Source: Deinandra increscens subsp. villosa
Lineage: Eukaryota > Streptophyta > Magnoliopsida > Asterales > Asteraceae
Assembly: GCA_039602395.1 (NCBI GenBank)
Contig: JBCNJP010000024.1
Span: forward strand, 2,989,731-3,053,730
Length of the DNA stretch: 64,000 bases
Direction: 5' to 3'
Shown here: positions 35,801-48,355 of the stretch, piece after piece
How positions within the stretch are numbered: position 1 is the first letter of the stretch
Layout of the letters: each line of letters begins with the position of its first letter
Program-made: the position numbers and the translations under genes
Notes under the pieces: generated by a model
Databases searched by the model: none
What the model saw: only the letters and a program-made list of their open reading frames with translations
Told to the model about the DNA's origin: nothing

Positions 35801-36777
35801 ACTCGTCTTCCTTACGCATAGCTTGATAAGTTCGATCAGGTGTCAGACAAATAGCATTCTTGCGCGTCATTGAGTTGGATGACATTGATAAGGTCCTGCG
35901 AGAGATTCTTCATAAACTTCAAACATCCGGGCAATTGGTGCTTTCCGGGACAGTAGGCGGGGCTTGCTTAGTCATAGCGGCTTGCTGTTTACTCCGATTC
36001 ATGCGTAAGTGTGAGGAGAGTGGCTTTATCTCGTGAGTTCGTCACGAAATCAAGCCTTGTGCTTGAGGTGCTCGTCCATCAACTAGGCATGATCCTTCTC
36101 TTAGTAATGCATCCTTTAAACGTCTTGATCTCCGAGCTATGAGGTAGGTCGTTGATATGGGTGCGGTAGTTGACACTCCTCTATATCTCGTGAATGCTGG
36201 AAATATCCTTTATGTTCTCTTAAGAGTTCAATCCCAATGGCGGGCATTGGCCAGTTGCTGCCGCTTAGCAGCGGTCTCAACAAAAGAGAGAGAAATGAGA
36301 GAAAAGAGAGAAAGAGAGAGGGAGAGAGAAAGATCGCTACTGGATGTGGTATGAAGGTAGGTTTCCTAAGCGTGACTTTTGTCAATTGAACGTGATGAAA
36401 TGAGACATTTCCGGATTCGTCCATCTATAGCAGGAGTAGCTCTAGTATACGCAACAATATCGGTAGTGGTATGACCAGCCATTTCATGGCTCGTATGCAC
36501 CCTTTTGTTTGCTGATGTCATCGTCGAGACTGGCTTGTACTGATGAGACGTTTGTCTCTCAGTGTGTGTTCGTACTCATCCTCGTGTGTCAGACATAATA
36601 GTGGTAGTAGGGGTAGATAGGGTTGTGACAAATTTCAAGTGTTATAAGACAGTTTGTAAGCAAGTAAGTACGTATACAAGTAGGGTAGATGCAACATGAA
36701 ATGCACACGCAAATGAGTCTAGTAGAGCAGGGTTATAGTCTAGGTCCTACTGATGCAACCTAGTTCGCTATAACCAT
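32855..36777 (-). pseudogene. Decayed gag-pol interior of G4
   Basis: No long open frame remains. On the minus strand, 35282-35575 still resembles the protease region (NTKYFVELVDLS, then ESFGTIIGLD). 34984-35181 resembles reverse transcriptase (EDVAKTTFRTRYDWMYAPVVF, then a degraded region where FIDD would be). 36157-36620 is gag-side sequence with a GA-rich simple repeat (36280-36345). The right-to-left order gag, protease, RT fits the minus orientation. Stops and indels are frequent throughout. Confidence 0.65.
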
Positions 36778-36790
36778 GGCTCTGATACCA
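36778..36790 (-). other. Primer-binding site of G4
   Basis: Minus-strand TGGTATCAGAGCC, three bases from the LTR start TGTCACACCC at 36794. Confidence 0.85.
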
Positions 36791-37098
36791 ATCTGTCACA
36801 CCCTGAACTTTTAGGAACGAAGGCGTGTGACGTTATGGAGTCATAGTCATGGATATATTGAATGACCTCTATATGATTTAAACAAAAGGAAACGTCTTGA
36901 TTTATACAAAATGTGTTACAAGATGTAGCGGAAAGTAGTGATAGACTGTAAAGTACAAAGTCGAGTTTAAAAAGTATGATGATTCCAAATTGATGTAATG
37001 TGATGGAAACTCCAAATGTGCTAAGTGTTGACTATGGCACCAAACAACATGCAGGTCATAATGATGAATGTCATTCCAAGCAAGCAGCAGTTAAATAC

Positions 37099-37802
37099 CT
37101 GAGTATTCATAAGCTTAAAAAGTCAACATAAAGTTTGGTGAGTTCACAGGTTTTATTGACTTGTTAATGAGTTGCAAACAGTTTAAGGCATGCAAAGTTA
37201 TGTAGTAAAGAAATCGTGTAAGAAAAGTTTTACACAGTTTGATGAAAGTCTGGTGCAAGTCAAGTTTTGCACTGTTTGGTATTATTCGGCTTACCGTTGT
37301 TGTTGTTGTTGTTGTATGATCTCACATGAACCTCAAATTCAAACACTAACTGTTTACCCACTCATGGTATTCTATCCCAAGAAATACCGATAGGAGCAGA
37401 ATAACTGACATGTACCCCTTGACAATTACCGGAGTCAGGATTGGAGCTACCAATCCGGGTAGGGGCGTCAACCCAATAGATCTATTCACTAGTTATCATT
37501 TCGTACCAGAACTAATCGAATTTTGATAATAGTGGGGTTTTGTTGTACAAATGTTTATAACGAAATGTACTCATGTTTGGGATACGGAAAAGAACATGTA
37601 GTCATACGTCTGTACAGTCAACCATAATGTCAAGTAAAAGTTTGTTTGTTGGATTCAGGAATGATCCCCCAAGATATTTAAGACAGTTGAAAAGAAAGGG
37701 GTATTTTATACAAGTCAATAGAATGTATAAAGTTTGATGTTTCATGAATTCTCCCCCAAAAGTATAAAACAGTTTATAAAGAAAAGGGGCCATGAAACTC
37801 AC
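37099..37802 (-). other. Predicted leader intron in the G4 LTR
   Basis: Minus-strand donor CAG|GTGAGTTTCATGG at 37802 and acceptor TGAATACTCAG ending at 37099 (704 nt). It sits at the same relative place in the LTR as in G1-G3, although surrounding sequence is largely unrelated. Confidence 0.35.
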
Positions 37803-40717
37803 CTGATCGAGGCGAAATAGGGACAAGTATGCAAATCCGGAAACGAGGTATGCAATTAACGTCCTAATAAGACAATGTATATATATAAGGCATTTGGTCA
37901 TTGAGTACAATAAAGTCACCCAAACGATGCCGGTCAAGTCTGAATATAATATCCCATTTGTATTGTCGGCTTTGCTCATACCAAGTTTTAAACATTGAAA
38001 TAAATAATAAAGTCTATTATTATTTATAGATAGAGTTATATATTTATATATTTCATGACTTAAACCTTTTATAGTAATTTGACAAGATAATTATATATAT
38101 TTTCAAGTAAAAATATGTGGCAAGGTTTATTAAATTAGTATAAGTGAGTTAATAATAACTACAAGTCCTTGTTTTCATACTTATACATTTATAAAGATTT
38201 TATAAATTCGCTTTGACAAAATTTATAATCATAGGATGACTTAAGATGACCATCTTTTAATAAATTAAAAGTTTAAGTGTTAAAAATAATTATATGATCA
38301 AATATAATTATTTGACGTTTGAATCGTCGAAAACGATTTACGTTACCACTTAAAATACGAACGTTTTCATTTAGGAATAGTCAATAATTATTTTTCAAGT
38401 CAAAACGTTTGGCTCGTAATCGTTTTAAATATTTTATGACTAAAATATTTATTTAAGGTTTAGAGAAAACGTTGTCATCGGTTTTGTTAAATGAATAGAT
38501 TATTATCGTATTTGGACTTTATATATTTTAGGAAATGTCAAGAATATTCCTTTATGTTAGTTTCAAGTCTTAAAATTTATATTTGGCCGGTTTTGAAATA
38601 AGTCACTAAAATCGAGTTTTCTCGTTGCGTATTAATCCGTTTTGATCCCGGTTTTCTCCCTACGTAACGTTTTTCCATTTTGATCACTTTGGTTTATTTA
38701 AAACATCAAAAAAAAAGTTTGTCAAAAGTGTGTCGGGATCAGATCTGATCCGTCACAAATTTTATACAATTTTTATAAATAAAAGTTATGTTTTTTCTTA
38801 TAAAAATCATAAACTTGAAACTAGTCTTTTAGGGGTTGATCAAAGGTTTATAAAATTGTCTTTTTTAAACAAAATTATATATTATAAAGTCCAAATGATT
38901 TGCCATAAATACATTGTTATAAATGTATTTTTACTTGAACTTGTAAAAGTATAAATCCATTCCGTTTCCATGTCTATAGGAAACATTCCATTTGTTAATT
39001 TTTAAACAAGTGTTTGTTTAACAAAATTAAGTCCATGGTTTATGTTGGTCATCTATCTTGCCCAAATGGTTAATTTTATGTTTCCATGATTTATAAAGAT
39101 TTCCACTAACACTTATGTGTTAGGATTAAATCATGGAGCCTTTTATAACAAGTTAATGATATTAGAACATTTATTTAAGTCATGGCTTAGTTATAAATAT
39201 AACAAATAAATAAACAATCTACTAGCAAAAGCTATGACCTTTATGTTCAAATATTGAACAAATCTACTAATACTTCGAGTATTAGGATAAATCTACTAAC
39301 ACAATAGTGTTATGACCAAGATAAATAAATAACAAGCAATTAAATTATAAGAAATTAAATGACAAATAATTAATTGCAAGAAAATAAATGATCTATGTTG
39401 ATACACAATACTCCCAAATTTGGTTTCTTAGTGTACAACCCCACATCTTGGTAATATTAAGCCCTATAGCACCAAAAAATGTGTTAGATCAAGTCACTTG
39501 TATTTATCTAACCCAAGTGTTTTGGTTTTTAGAGGATTAGAGAAAGAAAGTTAGTTTATATCAAGACTTGTAGGTGATTGGGTGATAATCTAAGTATAGA
39601 AAATGTAAAGAAAGAGGAGTTTAAAAGACTCACAAGGGGGGGGGGGGGTAAAAGGAGTCGAGAAGAGGATAAGAGTGGTGGTTGGCGGAGGCTTGTGGTG
39701 GATCGGTGGTAGCCGGAGGTGGTTGGCCGGCGGAGGAAGGGTGGTGGTGTGGTGGCCGGCGGTTGAAAGGGAGGGAGAAGGGGAGTTCGGTTCTAGCCGA
39801 ACCAAGGGAATTAGAGGGAGAGTTTGAGAGAGAGTTGGATGAATTGGTGCAAGTGAAATGGGTGGCCAAGGGGTGTTATTTATACTTGTTTTGGAGTGAA
39901 TTGTCCAAGGGTTTATGGTTTTGTTTAGGAGATTATAAAGATTATGGATGACAACTAATCAAGTAGGCTAATTAGGCATGTGGGTTTTATAAAAATATCT
40001 AGATTTTTATAAATTGTAGGTGATTAATAGAGATGGTGACTTTTATAAAAATTCCATGGAGTTAGGAATTATTAAAAGAATAGTTTTATCAAAAGTTTAC
40101 ATGAAACCACTAATTTTTATAAAGTTTTAGTTTTATAAAAATTATAAAGGTGGTGAACTTTTTTATATAAAATTGTGTTGGGTTAAATTATAAAAAGTTA
40201 GGCTTAAAAGAGTGGGCCAAAAATATAAATGAAAATATATAGTAGGTCGGCCGGATTTGAGCCGGAAAAATGGGCCGGATTATGGGCCGGAACTCGGGCC
40301 GGTGGTCGGGCCGGATGTCGAGTTGGGCCGAAGGGACTTCGGTCCGGTTAATGGGCCGAGCCTCGGGTCGGGCTAAGGGTCGGCAATTTAGGTCACATCT
40401 CTCGTTGGGTTACGCTGAGTCATCGGGTAAAGTTTCGGGTCGATCCGATAAGTTTTGAGGTTTTTGGGCCTGACGTTTGGATATTTCTGAGTGTAATGGG
40501 TTGAGGAGTTCAAGTCTTGACAAAACTTTTATTTCATAAAAGTTTGCTTGGATTTTTGACGTGTCGAAAAGTCAGTCCGGACACTGGGTGAAGAATATAT
40601 AAAAGTTACATTTTATATAGTTTTCTTGTTATTAAAATTCCACTAGCTAGGTCACTAGTGGATTTTCTTGATTTTTAAAATGAACAAAATAGTCGGTACA
40701 AACTCGGGAATTATTTA

Positions 40718-40766
<49 letters not shown>

Positions 40767-40801
40767 AATAAACAGACAATTAGCAGATAAATATCAGATA
40801 A

Positions 40802-41093
40802 GAGCATTCACAGCTCATTCACTATCCTTATCCCTATAATTTATATATTTATTATTACTTTTTCTCTCTTTTCCACCCACAACCGCAATTAAATAATACT
40901 TTTTTATACCTATATAATTATCTTTTCTCTCTTTTCAAGCCTTAAATTTTAAAATTCACCAGTTTTTTCCTCAAATATAGAATTCCCTAAATTTTTCTTT
41001 AAATATTGATCTCTCATCTACTCACAACCACTCATAACTACACCTTAAATATTTACCCTCACAACAATTATAGGTAATGGGCTATGAATGCTC
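40802..41093. mobile_element. Tourist-like MITE with TAA target duplication
   Basis: A 292-bp insertion with terminal inverted repeats GAGCATTCACAGCTCATT and (inverted right end) GAGCATTCATAGCCCATT. It is flanked by TAA on both sides (40799-40801, 41094-41096). The other G4 LTR has the empty site with a single TAA in ATCAGATAATGCACG. TAA duplication and size fit PIF/Harbinger-derived Tourist MITEs. AT-rich, noncoding. Confidence 0.9.
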
Positions 41094-41548
41094 TAATGCA
41101 CGTAATTAACATAATCTAAAAGTCAAAGTGACGGGTTGACCTGGAAATTTTTACGGGTGTCACAGATTTAATCCGACGACTCTTTCCCGTCTCTGGTGAC
41201 CACGGCGACTTCCCCGACGATGTAATCTGGCGATTATTCCTTAAATTTGTGAAAACGTGAACATTAAATCAGGCTCCAAAGTCCAAACAGTTGATATCAG
41301 CAATGAAGAAAGTTATATACAAATAACAAATTTCACCCGTAGTTTATCCGAGATTATAAAAAAAAAATTCCCCTTTGCAATTGAAGATCATCACCAAATG
41401 AAACTCTCGCAGGTAAAAGAAACCTTGGATATACACGGGAAAAGATCAACACAAACAAGTTTACATCATTAACACTGCCCATATTGGAGGATATCAAGCA
41501 TATATGCTGCTTCCTGCATGATCCCCAATATGCATCCATTGGAGACTT

Positions 41549-43035
41549 GTACATGTTGGAATTTTGGGAGAAAAACTAGTGGAAAATGGGTTTTTTCACT
41601 AAGTGTGAAAATGAGTTTTTCATCAACTTTGGACTAAAATAAAATACAGATAACATAGGTTGTTGCCTCTGTATTTTATAGGTTTGTATAGTACGTTGTG
41701 AGGGCTTTCCAACGCATCAAACCACGTCCAAATCCAAGCTCGTATGAATGAGATATCGAAGCTCAAAGTTGAGGTCTCGCAGCAATTGAAGCTGCGAAAA
41801 TAAGAGAAAAAAAACCAAGTATGGCATGAAACTCATCCCACGTTGGTTGGGGAATGAAACCAAAAGTGGTTTATAAGGTGGGAACCTTACCAACTATTGT
41901 TTCCTTTAGTAGGACACATCCCTTGCACCCTGAGGGGTGTGAAGCACCCCTAACTCGCACTCGCACTCGCACGCGCACGCACGAGCGCGTGGTGTGGGCG
42001 TATGAGGCGCAATGCGGCGCTTTGATGGCGCACTTTAGCGGATTTAGCGGAGAAGTTCAGGTGGAACTGAGTTCAACCGGAAAATGTTCCGGTTGAAGTT
42101 CAAGCGGAACGAGTGAGAGCTGTGATCCGGTTGAAGTTCAGCTGGAAGGTTCAAGTTGAACAGTTTAACCGGAAACGGTCCAGGCGTAACCTGTGTGGTT
42201 CAGCTGGAAGGTTCAAGCGGACCTGCGTGGCTCCGCTGTTCGAACAGAACGCGTGTTCCTCCGGATTGACAGCTAGAAACGCGTTTTTGAGCTAATTAAG
42301 GTAATTCCACGTTAATTAGAAATCAATTTGCATTAAAGACGTTTAATGCAAAGTTTGACTACGAATTAACTTTTGAGTGCTCAACAAGAATTCCCACCAC
42401 TATAAATACAACCTCATTAGTTGAGGCAAAACACATCGAATTCACACATAATTCTCTTTTCTCTTCCTCATACCTTCTCTCAAACTCTTCATCTTCGTTC
42501 TTCATTTCTTCAAGCTTCAAGGTAACTTCAAGCTTAGAGTTATCTCGGCCGTACAATACAGTTTAGGCGATTGTACCCTGGGAAACAAAACGGTTCTTCG
42601 GTAGACCCGGAATTTGTTTTAAGGGACCCGGGTTTTGACCCGAATCCTTCGCCAAGGATTTCACAATCCTTCTTTAATTTTCAAACTATTTCAAAAGATT
42701 TTCTCTAAACCTTTTTCTATAACTTTCTGTCATCATTTTTCTTCCATTCAAATATTTTATTTTTATTATAAATTTGTCAGTGTATTTATTTTATTATATT
42801 GTAGTTTCTATTCAATTTATTTCCGTGTAATCCTTATTCTTTATTTGTATTGTAACTTTATTTCCGTGTAATATCTTCTCATTTTCTTGTAATCGTACTA
42901 GTAGGAGTAGATTCTTTCCATTGTATTGTAATAGATTAGAGTTATTTTGTTTGTTGTAATCGTACCATAAAATAAAAGTATTTATTTTATTTAATTTTAT
43001 GAACGGTTTTCTCACAATGGTTTTCTCACAGTACA
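41549..43035. mobile_element. Solo LTR (1477 bp) with perfect TSD
   Basis: 41554-43030 runs from TGTTGGAATTTTGGG to TTTTCTCACA and is flanked by GTACA at 41549-41553 and 43031-43035. A promoter-like CCACTATAAATACAACC lies near 42405. No primer site, polypurine tract or coding region adjoins it, so it is best read as the product of recombination between two LTRs. The family (copia or gypsy) is undetermined. Confidence 0.8.
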
Positions 43036-43289
43036 CATATTCTATTACCAACAGTTCAAATCGATATTCAAGGCATCCAATCTATATTCTTCAAATTTAG
43101 TCCATTCTAACAGTAATTCTCAAATCAATTGCATACAAATTCTCCCTGTGATCTACCTAAACTCCCTAATCACTCATCTTCTTCATAACAGTTAGCTCAA
43201 TTTAAGCTTCGTGAACTCAACCAATTCACCACAATTTGCCATCGTGTTTCCATCTGAATAAATGATCACGAAAACGTAATCTAATATAC

Positions 43290-43406
43290 CTGTAAGACAC
43301 CATAGATGACAAGCGTAGACATACTTCCGGCAACGGCGAAAGTGCCCTTTAAGATCTTATTCTCCTTGGCATCTACGAACGGTGGATCAGTCATACTACC
43401 ATCCAT
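43290..43406 (-). pseudogene. First exon of a UDP-galactose transporter-like gene (UTR5-type)
   Basis: The ATG at 43406-43404 opens 39 codons ending exactly at a donor CAG|GTATATT (43290/43289). The product ends KGTFAVAGSMSTLVIYGVLQ, resembling the first transmembrane segment of plant nucleotide-sugar transporters of the UTR5 group (Golgi/ER antiporters). Upstream on the minus strand lies leader-like sequence (to about 43560). No second exon (EKIMRVPYG in the family, from memory) was found in the 2 kb downstream, so this is a captured or truncated 5' fragment. The family call rests on a short match. Confidence 0.5.
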
Positions 43407-43815
43407 TAGCACAAACGTCCGCCAGTCGCCGTCTTCGCCGGTTTGAGTGTAGTTTGTGTGTGAATCTATGGCGAATTGAGATACAGAAGAAAATAGTGGT
43501 TGATAAACCCTAACATCATTGAAAACCGAGGAGAATCGGCATCAAATGAAAGGCAACGTGCCGTAAGGGTTTATAGAGGTTATTATTATTATGTATGGAG
43601 GATGATGATGGGATGATTGAGGAGAAGATCAGCGGTTTCACCGGTGGCTTTTGCTCTTGTTTTCACCGGCGATTTAAGTTAGGTTTTGTGGGATAGTGCA
43701 CTGTTTTTTTCTTCTGCGAGGTGATGGGCACCACGACTTCTTGGGTCGCCGGAGACGTGAAGGAGTCGCTGGATTACATCGCCGGAAGTCGCCGTGGTCA
43801 CTAGAGACGTGATAA

Positions 43816-45074
43816 AAGATTGGTTCCTCTTTTTCAAAATAATTACAAGATTATCTTTTGTTTTTAAACAAATTTCAAGAATAGCCCCTCCTTTTTAATA
43901 ACTTAAATTAAAAAAGCCACATACGACGCCACATCAACAAGGGACTAACGGTGTTAAGGAAAAGTTAACGGCAACCCAATGAATTCTAACACCATGATAA
44001 TTGAGATTATTGTAAGGAAATTTCATAATTGAGATTATTATCGGTCAAAAGAGCATAACTTGGATTATTAAAATCCAATAGAACTATTTAGTTTCACACT
44101 TCTGTCTTTCTATACAATTTTATTTCATTTGCGAGAGCGAAGGTCTTTATTATTTTTAATATTTTTTTTAATTTTTTTAATTAATTTTAAATCATTTGTA
44201 AAGCGTTTTATTAGTTCAGTTTTACTTTTACACCGTTGTATTGAGGTATATATTCTTCTTTTGTAAAGTGATATTTCACTAGACTTCTAATTTTAACATT
44301 ATTACGGGGTCTTTTAGTATCTCTGATTTTTAACTTGCACTTTAACAATTCAAATATTTTTATACCACCGTTATCACCGTAACAATACACTGATAATAAA
44401 ATATAGTAATTCGTATTTATTAATTTCATTTCTATAAATGCTTGTTTTAAATAAACCCTGAAATACATATTATCTTATTGTAATTATAGCTATATTATTA
44501 TTCTAATCATTATTATTTTAAAAATTTCTACTTTGGTCACTGTATTTTAAGATATTTAATCATTTTAGTTAATATATATAGGGTAAGGATCGTGTAAAAA
44601 CTCTTTTTTGCGAAAACTTAAAAACTAACACTAAATCCTTCATAACTTTTACATACGTTAATATTTTTCTATAAAACTTGCACCAAAAATCTTAAAATTC
44701 GAGTGTCTTTGATTCTGGAAAAATAAATGATATTTCAAAAAAAAATTATTAGTGCACATGTGCACCATATTCATTAGTACTACACAAAGAAAATTGTCAT
44801 GCGAAAAAAATATTATTTAAGTTAAAAACATTTAAAAACACTAAAATATTTATAAAACTAATGATAATTTTACATATGCACTATAAATATTTGTCATATT
44901 GCACATGTGTAGCATAAAATATAAAAAAATTTAAAACGTTAAATCTATTTTCATAATTTAAGATAAAAAAAATTATAAGATTTATGGTGCAATTTATTTT
45001 TTTAATTATTAATGTATACGACACGTATAAAGTGTTTTGTTGAACACACACTTATACTTCTATACTCGTTAAGT
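43816..45074. other. AT-rich stretch without recognised features
   Basis: Long A/T runs and no convincing frame. 44580-45060 begins TATATAGGGTAAGGATCGTG and ends near TTGAACACACACTTATAC, with an almost pure A/T interior. It resembles small noncoding repeats of plants, but I could not define termini. Confidence 0.3.
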
Positions 45075-45964
45075 GATTGATTGCTTTCGCAAGACCCGTT
45101 CTTGCTATTTGTTGTATCGTTTATCTGGGATTTTTGCTGTGCAACCTAAGGTGAGTTTCACGGTCCCACTTTACTCTTTTCTTTTGGGGGAGAGAATATG
45201 TAAAATTACTTACTGTTTTTTATACAGCTTTTATATTTCTAACATATCACATGTACTAGATTTGTTTGACACCAAAAACTCAGTCCTTACATATCGAACC
45301 GTTAATAGTGAATAGCGAGGTAATGTTGAGTAGTTCTACTGGGTTTTGACAAACCCCTCTTAGCGGGCACGTGATGCACCACCCGACTAGCGGTCGGACT
45401 AAGAGAAATATTAGCCTATACATACCTTTGTTTCTGGTGGGACACGGGGAAGACAAAACACGTAAGGAGGATTCTTACAACTTATTAGTCAGCCTCGGTT
45501 GCGAACTATCTAGTGACATGAAATTTTAGGTTAGCTACCTACGATATGGAAATATAGTATCAACTTTACAACTTATTTATGGACCGTATAACTTTGGGTC
45601 CATGGACTGAAACTTATCATGATATCAAAACCTGTGAGCTCACCAACCTTTGATTGACACTTTCTTTTAAACATGATTCTCTCAGGTTGCGGATGTTCGA
45701 GTATCATGAGTACGCATGTATGAGTCTTTGAAACACTTTTAGCGTCTTTGAGCAAGTCACGTCACCTTGGGTGACGATATTTTTATTTAGATACTTTTAT
45801 TGTATTTACACTTCCACATTTGTAAAACTCTAAATTTATATTCTAATGAAATATGAAACGTTTTCGTTAATTATTGGTCGTTTGGTGAAACTAATGAACT
45901 GCGATCCTGGTTTGTCACGCTCCCTGTGGTGGTATTCCATGCGTGGATTTTTGGGGGTGTGACA
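45075..45964 (+). repeat. Relic of a G1-like LTR, 3' part only
   Basis: Shares with the G1-G3 LTRs, in order: GTGCAACCTAAGGTGAGTTTC (45141-45160 region), 'GAGTAGTTCTACTGGG..TTGACAAACCC', 'AGCCTAT', 'GTTAGCTACC', 'GAGCTCACCAACC', 'CGATCCTGGTTTG' and the end GGGGGTGTGACA at 45964. No primer site follows and the LTR start is missing, so it is a truncated, heavily diverged copy. Confidence 0.65.
45152..45685 (+). other. Predicted leader intron in the LTR relic
   Basis: Donor CTAAG|GTGAGTTTCAC at 45152 and acceptor ATTCTCTCAG at 45685 (534 nt), kept although the surrounding LTR is strongly diverged. Confidence 0.35.
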
Positions 45965-47033
45965 GGTTCGAGCGAGTCAAGCTTCATATTAATTAAATCA
46001 ACTTTGACTTAATTAATATTTATGTTATTATATTTTTTTTTATTTTTTGCTCATTTATTTGTGTTCACTGGTTAGCGGGTTGTGAGCACATAGGCTCTCC
46101 CTATATATAGAGGTGGTAGGCTTCATTTGTAAAGAGATGATTATCTTGAGAGTGAGTGAGCACCACTTCTAGAGAGAGAGAGTCTCATCTTGGGTTTGAG
46201 CTTAACCCAAGATGACCATGGATTTCGTATGATGAGTTTGTAAGCATTCGGTTCGTTGTAATCATTCAGTTATCATCAATGAATCGTTTGATTTATCATG
46301 TTTGTTGTTTGATTTCCTAGACTCTCGATCATCCAGTCTCACCGTCTTTCGAGCACTTTGTTGAACACAATCCAGGTCTGTGACATGAAATCGGTACTGA
46401 CAAATCTCCGTTGGTCTCATAAAAGACTGATAAAAAAACCCGCATTTAACGGAAAATACTGAAAAATTCATTAGTAATTGTTAAATCCCACTAGAAGAAG
46501 CACAATTCGTGTCAATTTGTTTGGACCAATCAGAGTGCTTCAAGAAAAATGATCCAATGGTAGAAACTAGGCTGATCCAATGGCTGGAAATTGGAGATCC
46601 ATGTGATCGGTCGCTGACCAATCAGAGGCGAACAACACACATGCTTTCCAATGGTTGTCTTGACAGCAGGCGGGTCCCAGGCAACTCCATCAACTAGTTA
46701 CAATGCGACATAAAAAAAAAGAATGTCTAGTCAATGGACCGCAGGAAAGAGAAATGAATCTTCCATGCAACCAGTTGTTGCTTGCCACATCACGTCGTCA
46801 TCTGCGAGTCATCCGAACAGTCCCGAAACCCTAATAATCCACGCCGGGAAAACGAACTCGTCGAGAAAGCGTGTTTTACCCGATCTTCCTCAAATCTCAA
46901 CTATTTTCGATGAATTTTATATCCACGAACTCGTAGCTCGATGCTCTACAATCCTAGACGATCAAAAACCCACGAAATAGCCTCGAACGAAAACCTAGAT
47001 CTTAGATCGTATGGCTTAAATATCACCATTTGA
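45965..47033 (+). other. LTR-like fragment and unassigned sequence
   Basis: 46090-46385 looks like an LTR promoter and leader (CCCTATATATAGAGG, then GA-rich leader, ending near CAGGTCTGTGACA) but has no partner. 46390-46700 is unassigned. 46723-46980 is open on the plus strand and contains SRKRVLPDLPQISTIFDEFY; I do not recognise it, and it may be a leader or 5' gene fragment. Confidence 0.3.
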
Positions 47034-48355
47034 CACTACGTCAAAAAGTGGCTTTAGCCACGGTTTTTTCAAAAACGCCTAGCCACGGTTTAAAAAAAAC
47101 GTGGCTAAAGGTAAGAAACACTAGTTTTAGCCATACATATTTTGTACCCGTGGCCAAATATATAGCCTTTGGACCCTTTAGCCACATATTTTTTTGTTTA
47201 TGTGACAACAACAATCAGGTGCAGTGGCTTTAGCCACTGTTTTATAAAAACACGTGGCACTTATTTGTCAAACTTAAGAAAAAGTGGCGAAATGCACCAA
47301 ACGGCCACGGAATTTTATGATTTTTTATTCGTGTGACCAGAAAGGAATGTATGGCCACGCTTAAATAATGTTGTATGATGGAAGAGTAGATTTTATTACT
47401 TAGTAAATTAAAAAAAAACAAAACTATTAAGTATATATTATGCGTGGCTAAATGTGAGCAATGGCCACTGTTTTTACTTAGTTATGTGGCTAAAACCTAG
47501 TACATATGGCCACTGTTATTAGGTTGTGTAACTAAATAGTAGATGACGAATAGTCATGGTATGAAATTATATGCGTGGCGAAAGGTAATGTTCCGGAAGG
47601 TTATAAACATTCATCCGGAATGAATGTTCTTCTGGAAAAATACATGAATCTTAATTTTTCCGTTGCAAATAGATTTTTTTTAATTATAAATTATCATGAA
47701 GAACTCTAGTTCATCCGGTTCTATTCTTCTTCTTCTCTAATGAATAACTAAAATTGAACATGTTTAATTATAAATCATCTCAGTCCGCCAAGGCAGTGAA
47801 ATAGTTGTCTACAAATGTCATCCGGTTCTGTTCATCTGCTCTCATTCCAGATGAACTCTTCTTCCTGAGCAATTTTAGTTCATACAGTTTTGTTCTTGTT
47901 AGTTCATACGGTTTTGTTCTTGTTAGTTCATACGGTTTTGTTCTTGTTCCAATTTACTAAAGAAGTAAAATCTATCCAGTTTATAAATCATATCATGCAC
48001 TATTAGACAATCAAAAAATTATAAATTGTAGCAAACAAGGCTTGAACCTGGGTCAATATAAAAACAAGGCTTGAACCTGGGTCAGTCAAAAGAAAGGAAC
48101 ACACTACAAGATTAAGAAGAACCATTGAGACAGAAGAGTTAATTGGTTATATTTTAACAAGAACTTATTTAGTTACTCCCATCACATAAACAATAATTGA
48201 TCAACAAAATTTGCGTTGCTAAATGTAATAAATAGACACGAAAAACAGGATTTGCGTGGTAAAGGTAAAAAATATACACGGTTATCGTGGCCTGACCTTT
48301 CCACTTCTTCCCACCATAGCTGGTAGCGTGGCCTGAGTGCCTTTAAATTTCCACT
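47034..48355. mobile_element. CACTA-type end, cut off by the copia element C2
   Basis: Starts CACTACGTCAAAAAGTGGC. The following about 550 bp are packed with GTGGCTAAA/TTTAGCCAC motifs in both orientations, the pattern of CACTA subterminal repeats. Similar motifs (GCGTGGCCTGA, GCGTGGTAAAGG) appear near 48250-48350. C2 begins at 48356, so the other end should lie beyond the far side of C2, outside the window. No transposase is visible. Confidence 0.6.

Larger units (their letters stand above)
31389..41164 (-). mobile_element. Old Ty3/gypsy element G4, decayed and left-truncated
   Basis: Minus-strand order: 5' LTR 36794-41164, primer site 36778-36790, degenerate interior, polypurine tract at 32819-32830, truncated 3' LTR to 31389. 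The LTRs are much more diverged from each other than those of G1-G3, with several indels. The base after the right LTR begins GATTT; the left target copy is lost. Residual protease- and RT-like segments assign it to Ty3. Confidence 0.8.
36794..41164 (-). repeat. 5' LTR of G4 (4371 bp including a MITE)
   Basis: Plus-strand ends TGTCACACCC and GGGTGTCACA. The right 1.7 kb matches the truncated LTR at 31389-32818. It contains a (TTG)n run near 37295, a poly-G run near 39640, an (AT)n tract (40723-40762) and the MITE at 40802-41093. The middle (38000-39400) is AT-rich with no recognisable genes. Confidence 0.8.
41188..43809. repeat. Long-range inverted repeat flanking a gene fragment
   Basis: The segment at 41188-41232 (CGTCTCTGGTGACCACGGCG and onward to about TGTAATCTGGCG) matches, with few mismatches, the reverse complement of 43765-43809 (CGTCTCTAGTGACCACGGCG). 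The pair encloses a solo LTR and the transporter-like exon. It could be terminal repeats of a gene-carrying MULE-type element or two inverted copies of a gene segment. No target duplication was identified. Confidence 0.45.

Noticed and set aside
36157..36424. Open frames with Arg/Glu- or Leu/Ser-rich stretches
   Set aside because: They come from a GA-rich simple repeat inside the decayed G4 gag region.
43031..43056. Alternative right end of the solo LTR at ATTACCAACA
   Set aside because: It would pair nicely with TGTTGG at 41554, but the following bases GTTCA do not match the left flank. Ending at 43030 gives a perfect GTACA duplication.
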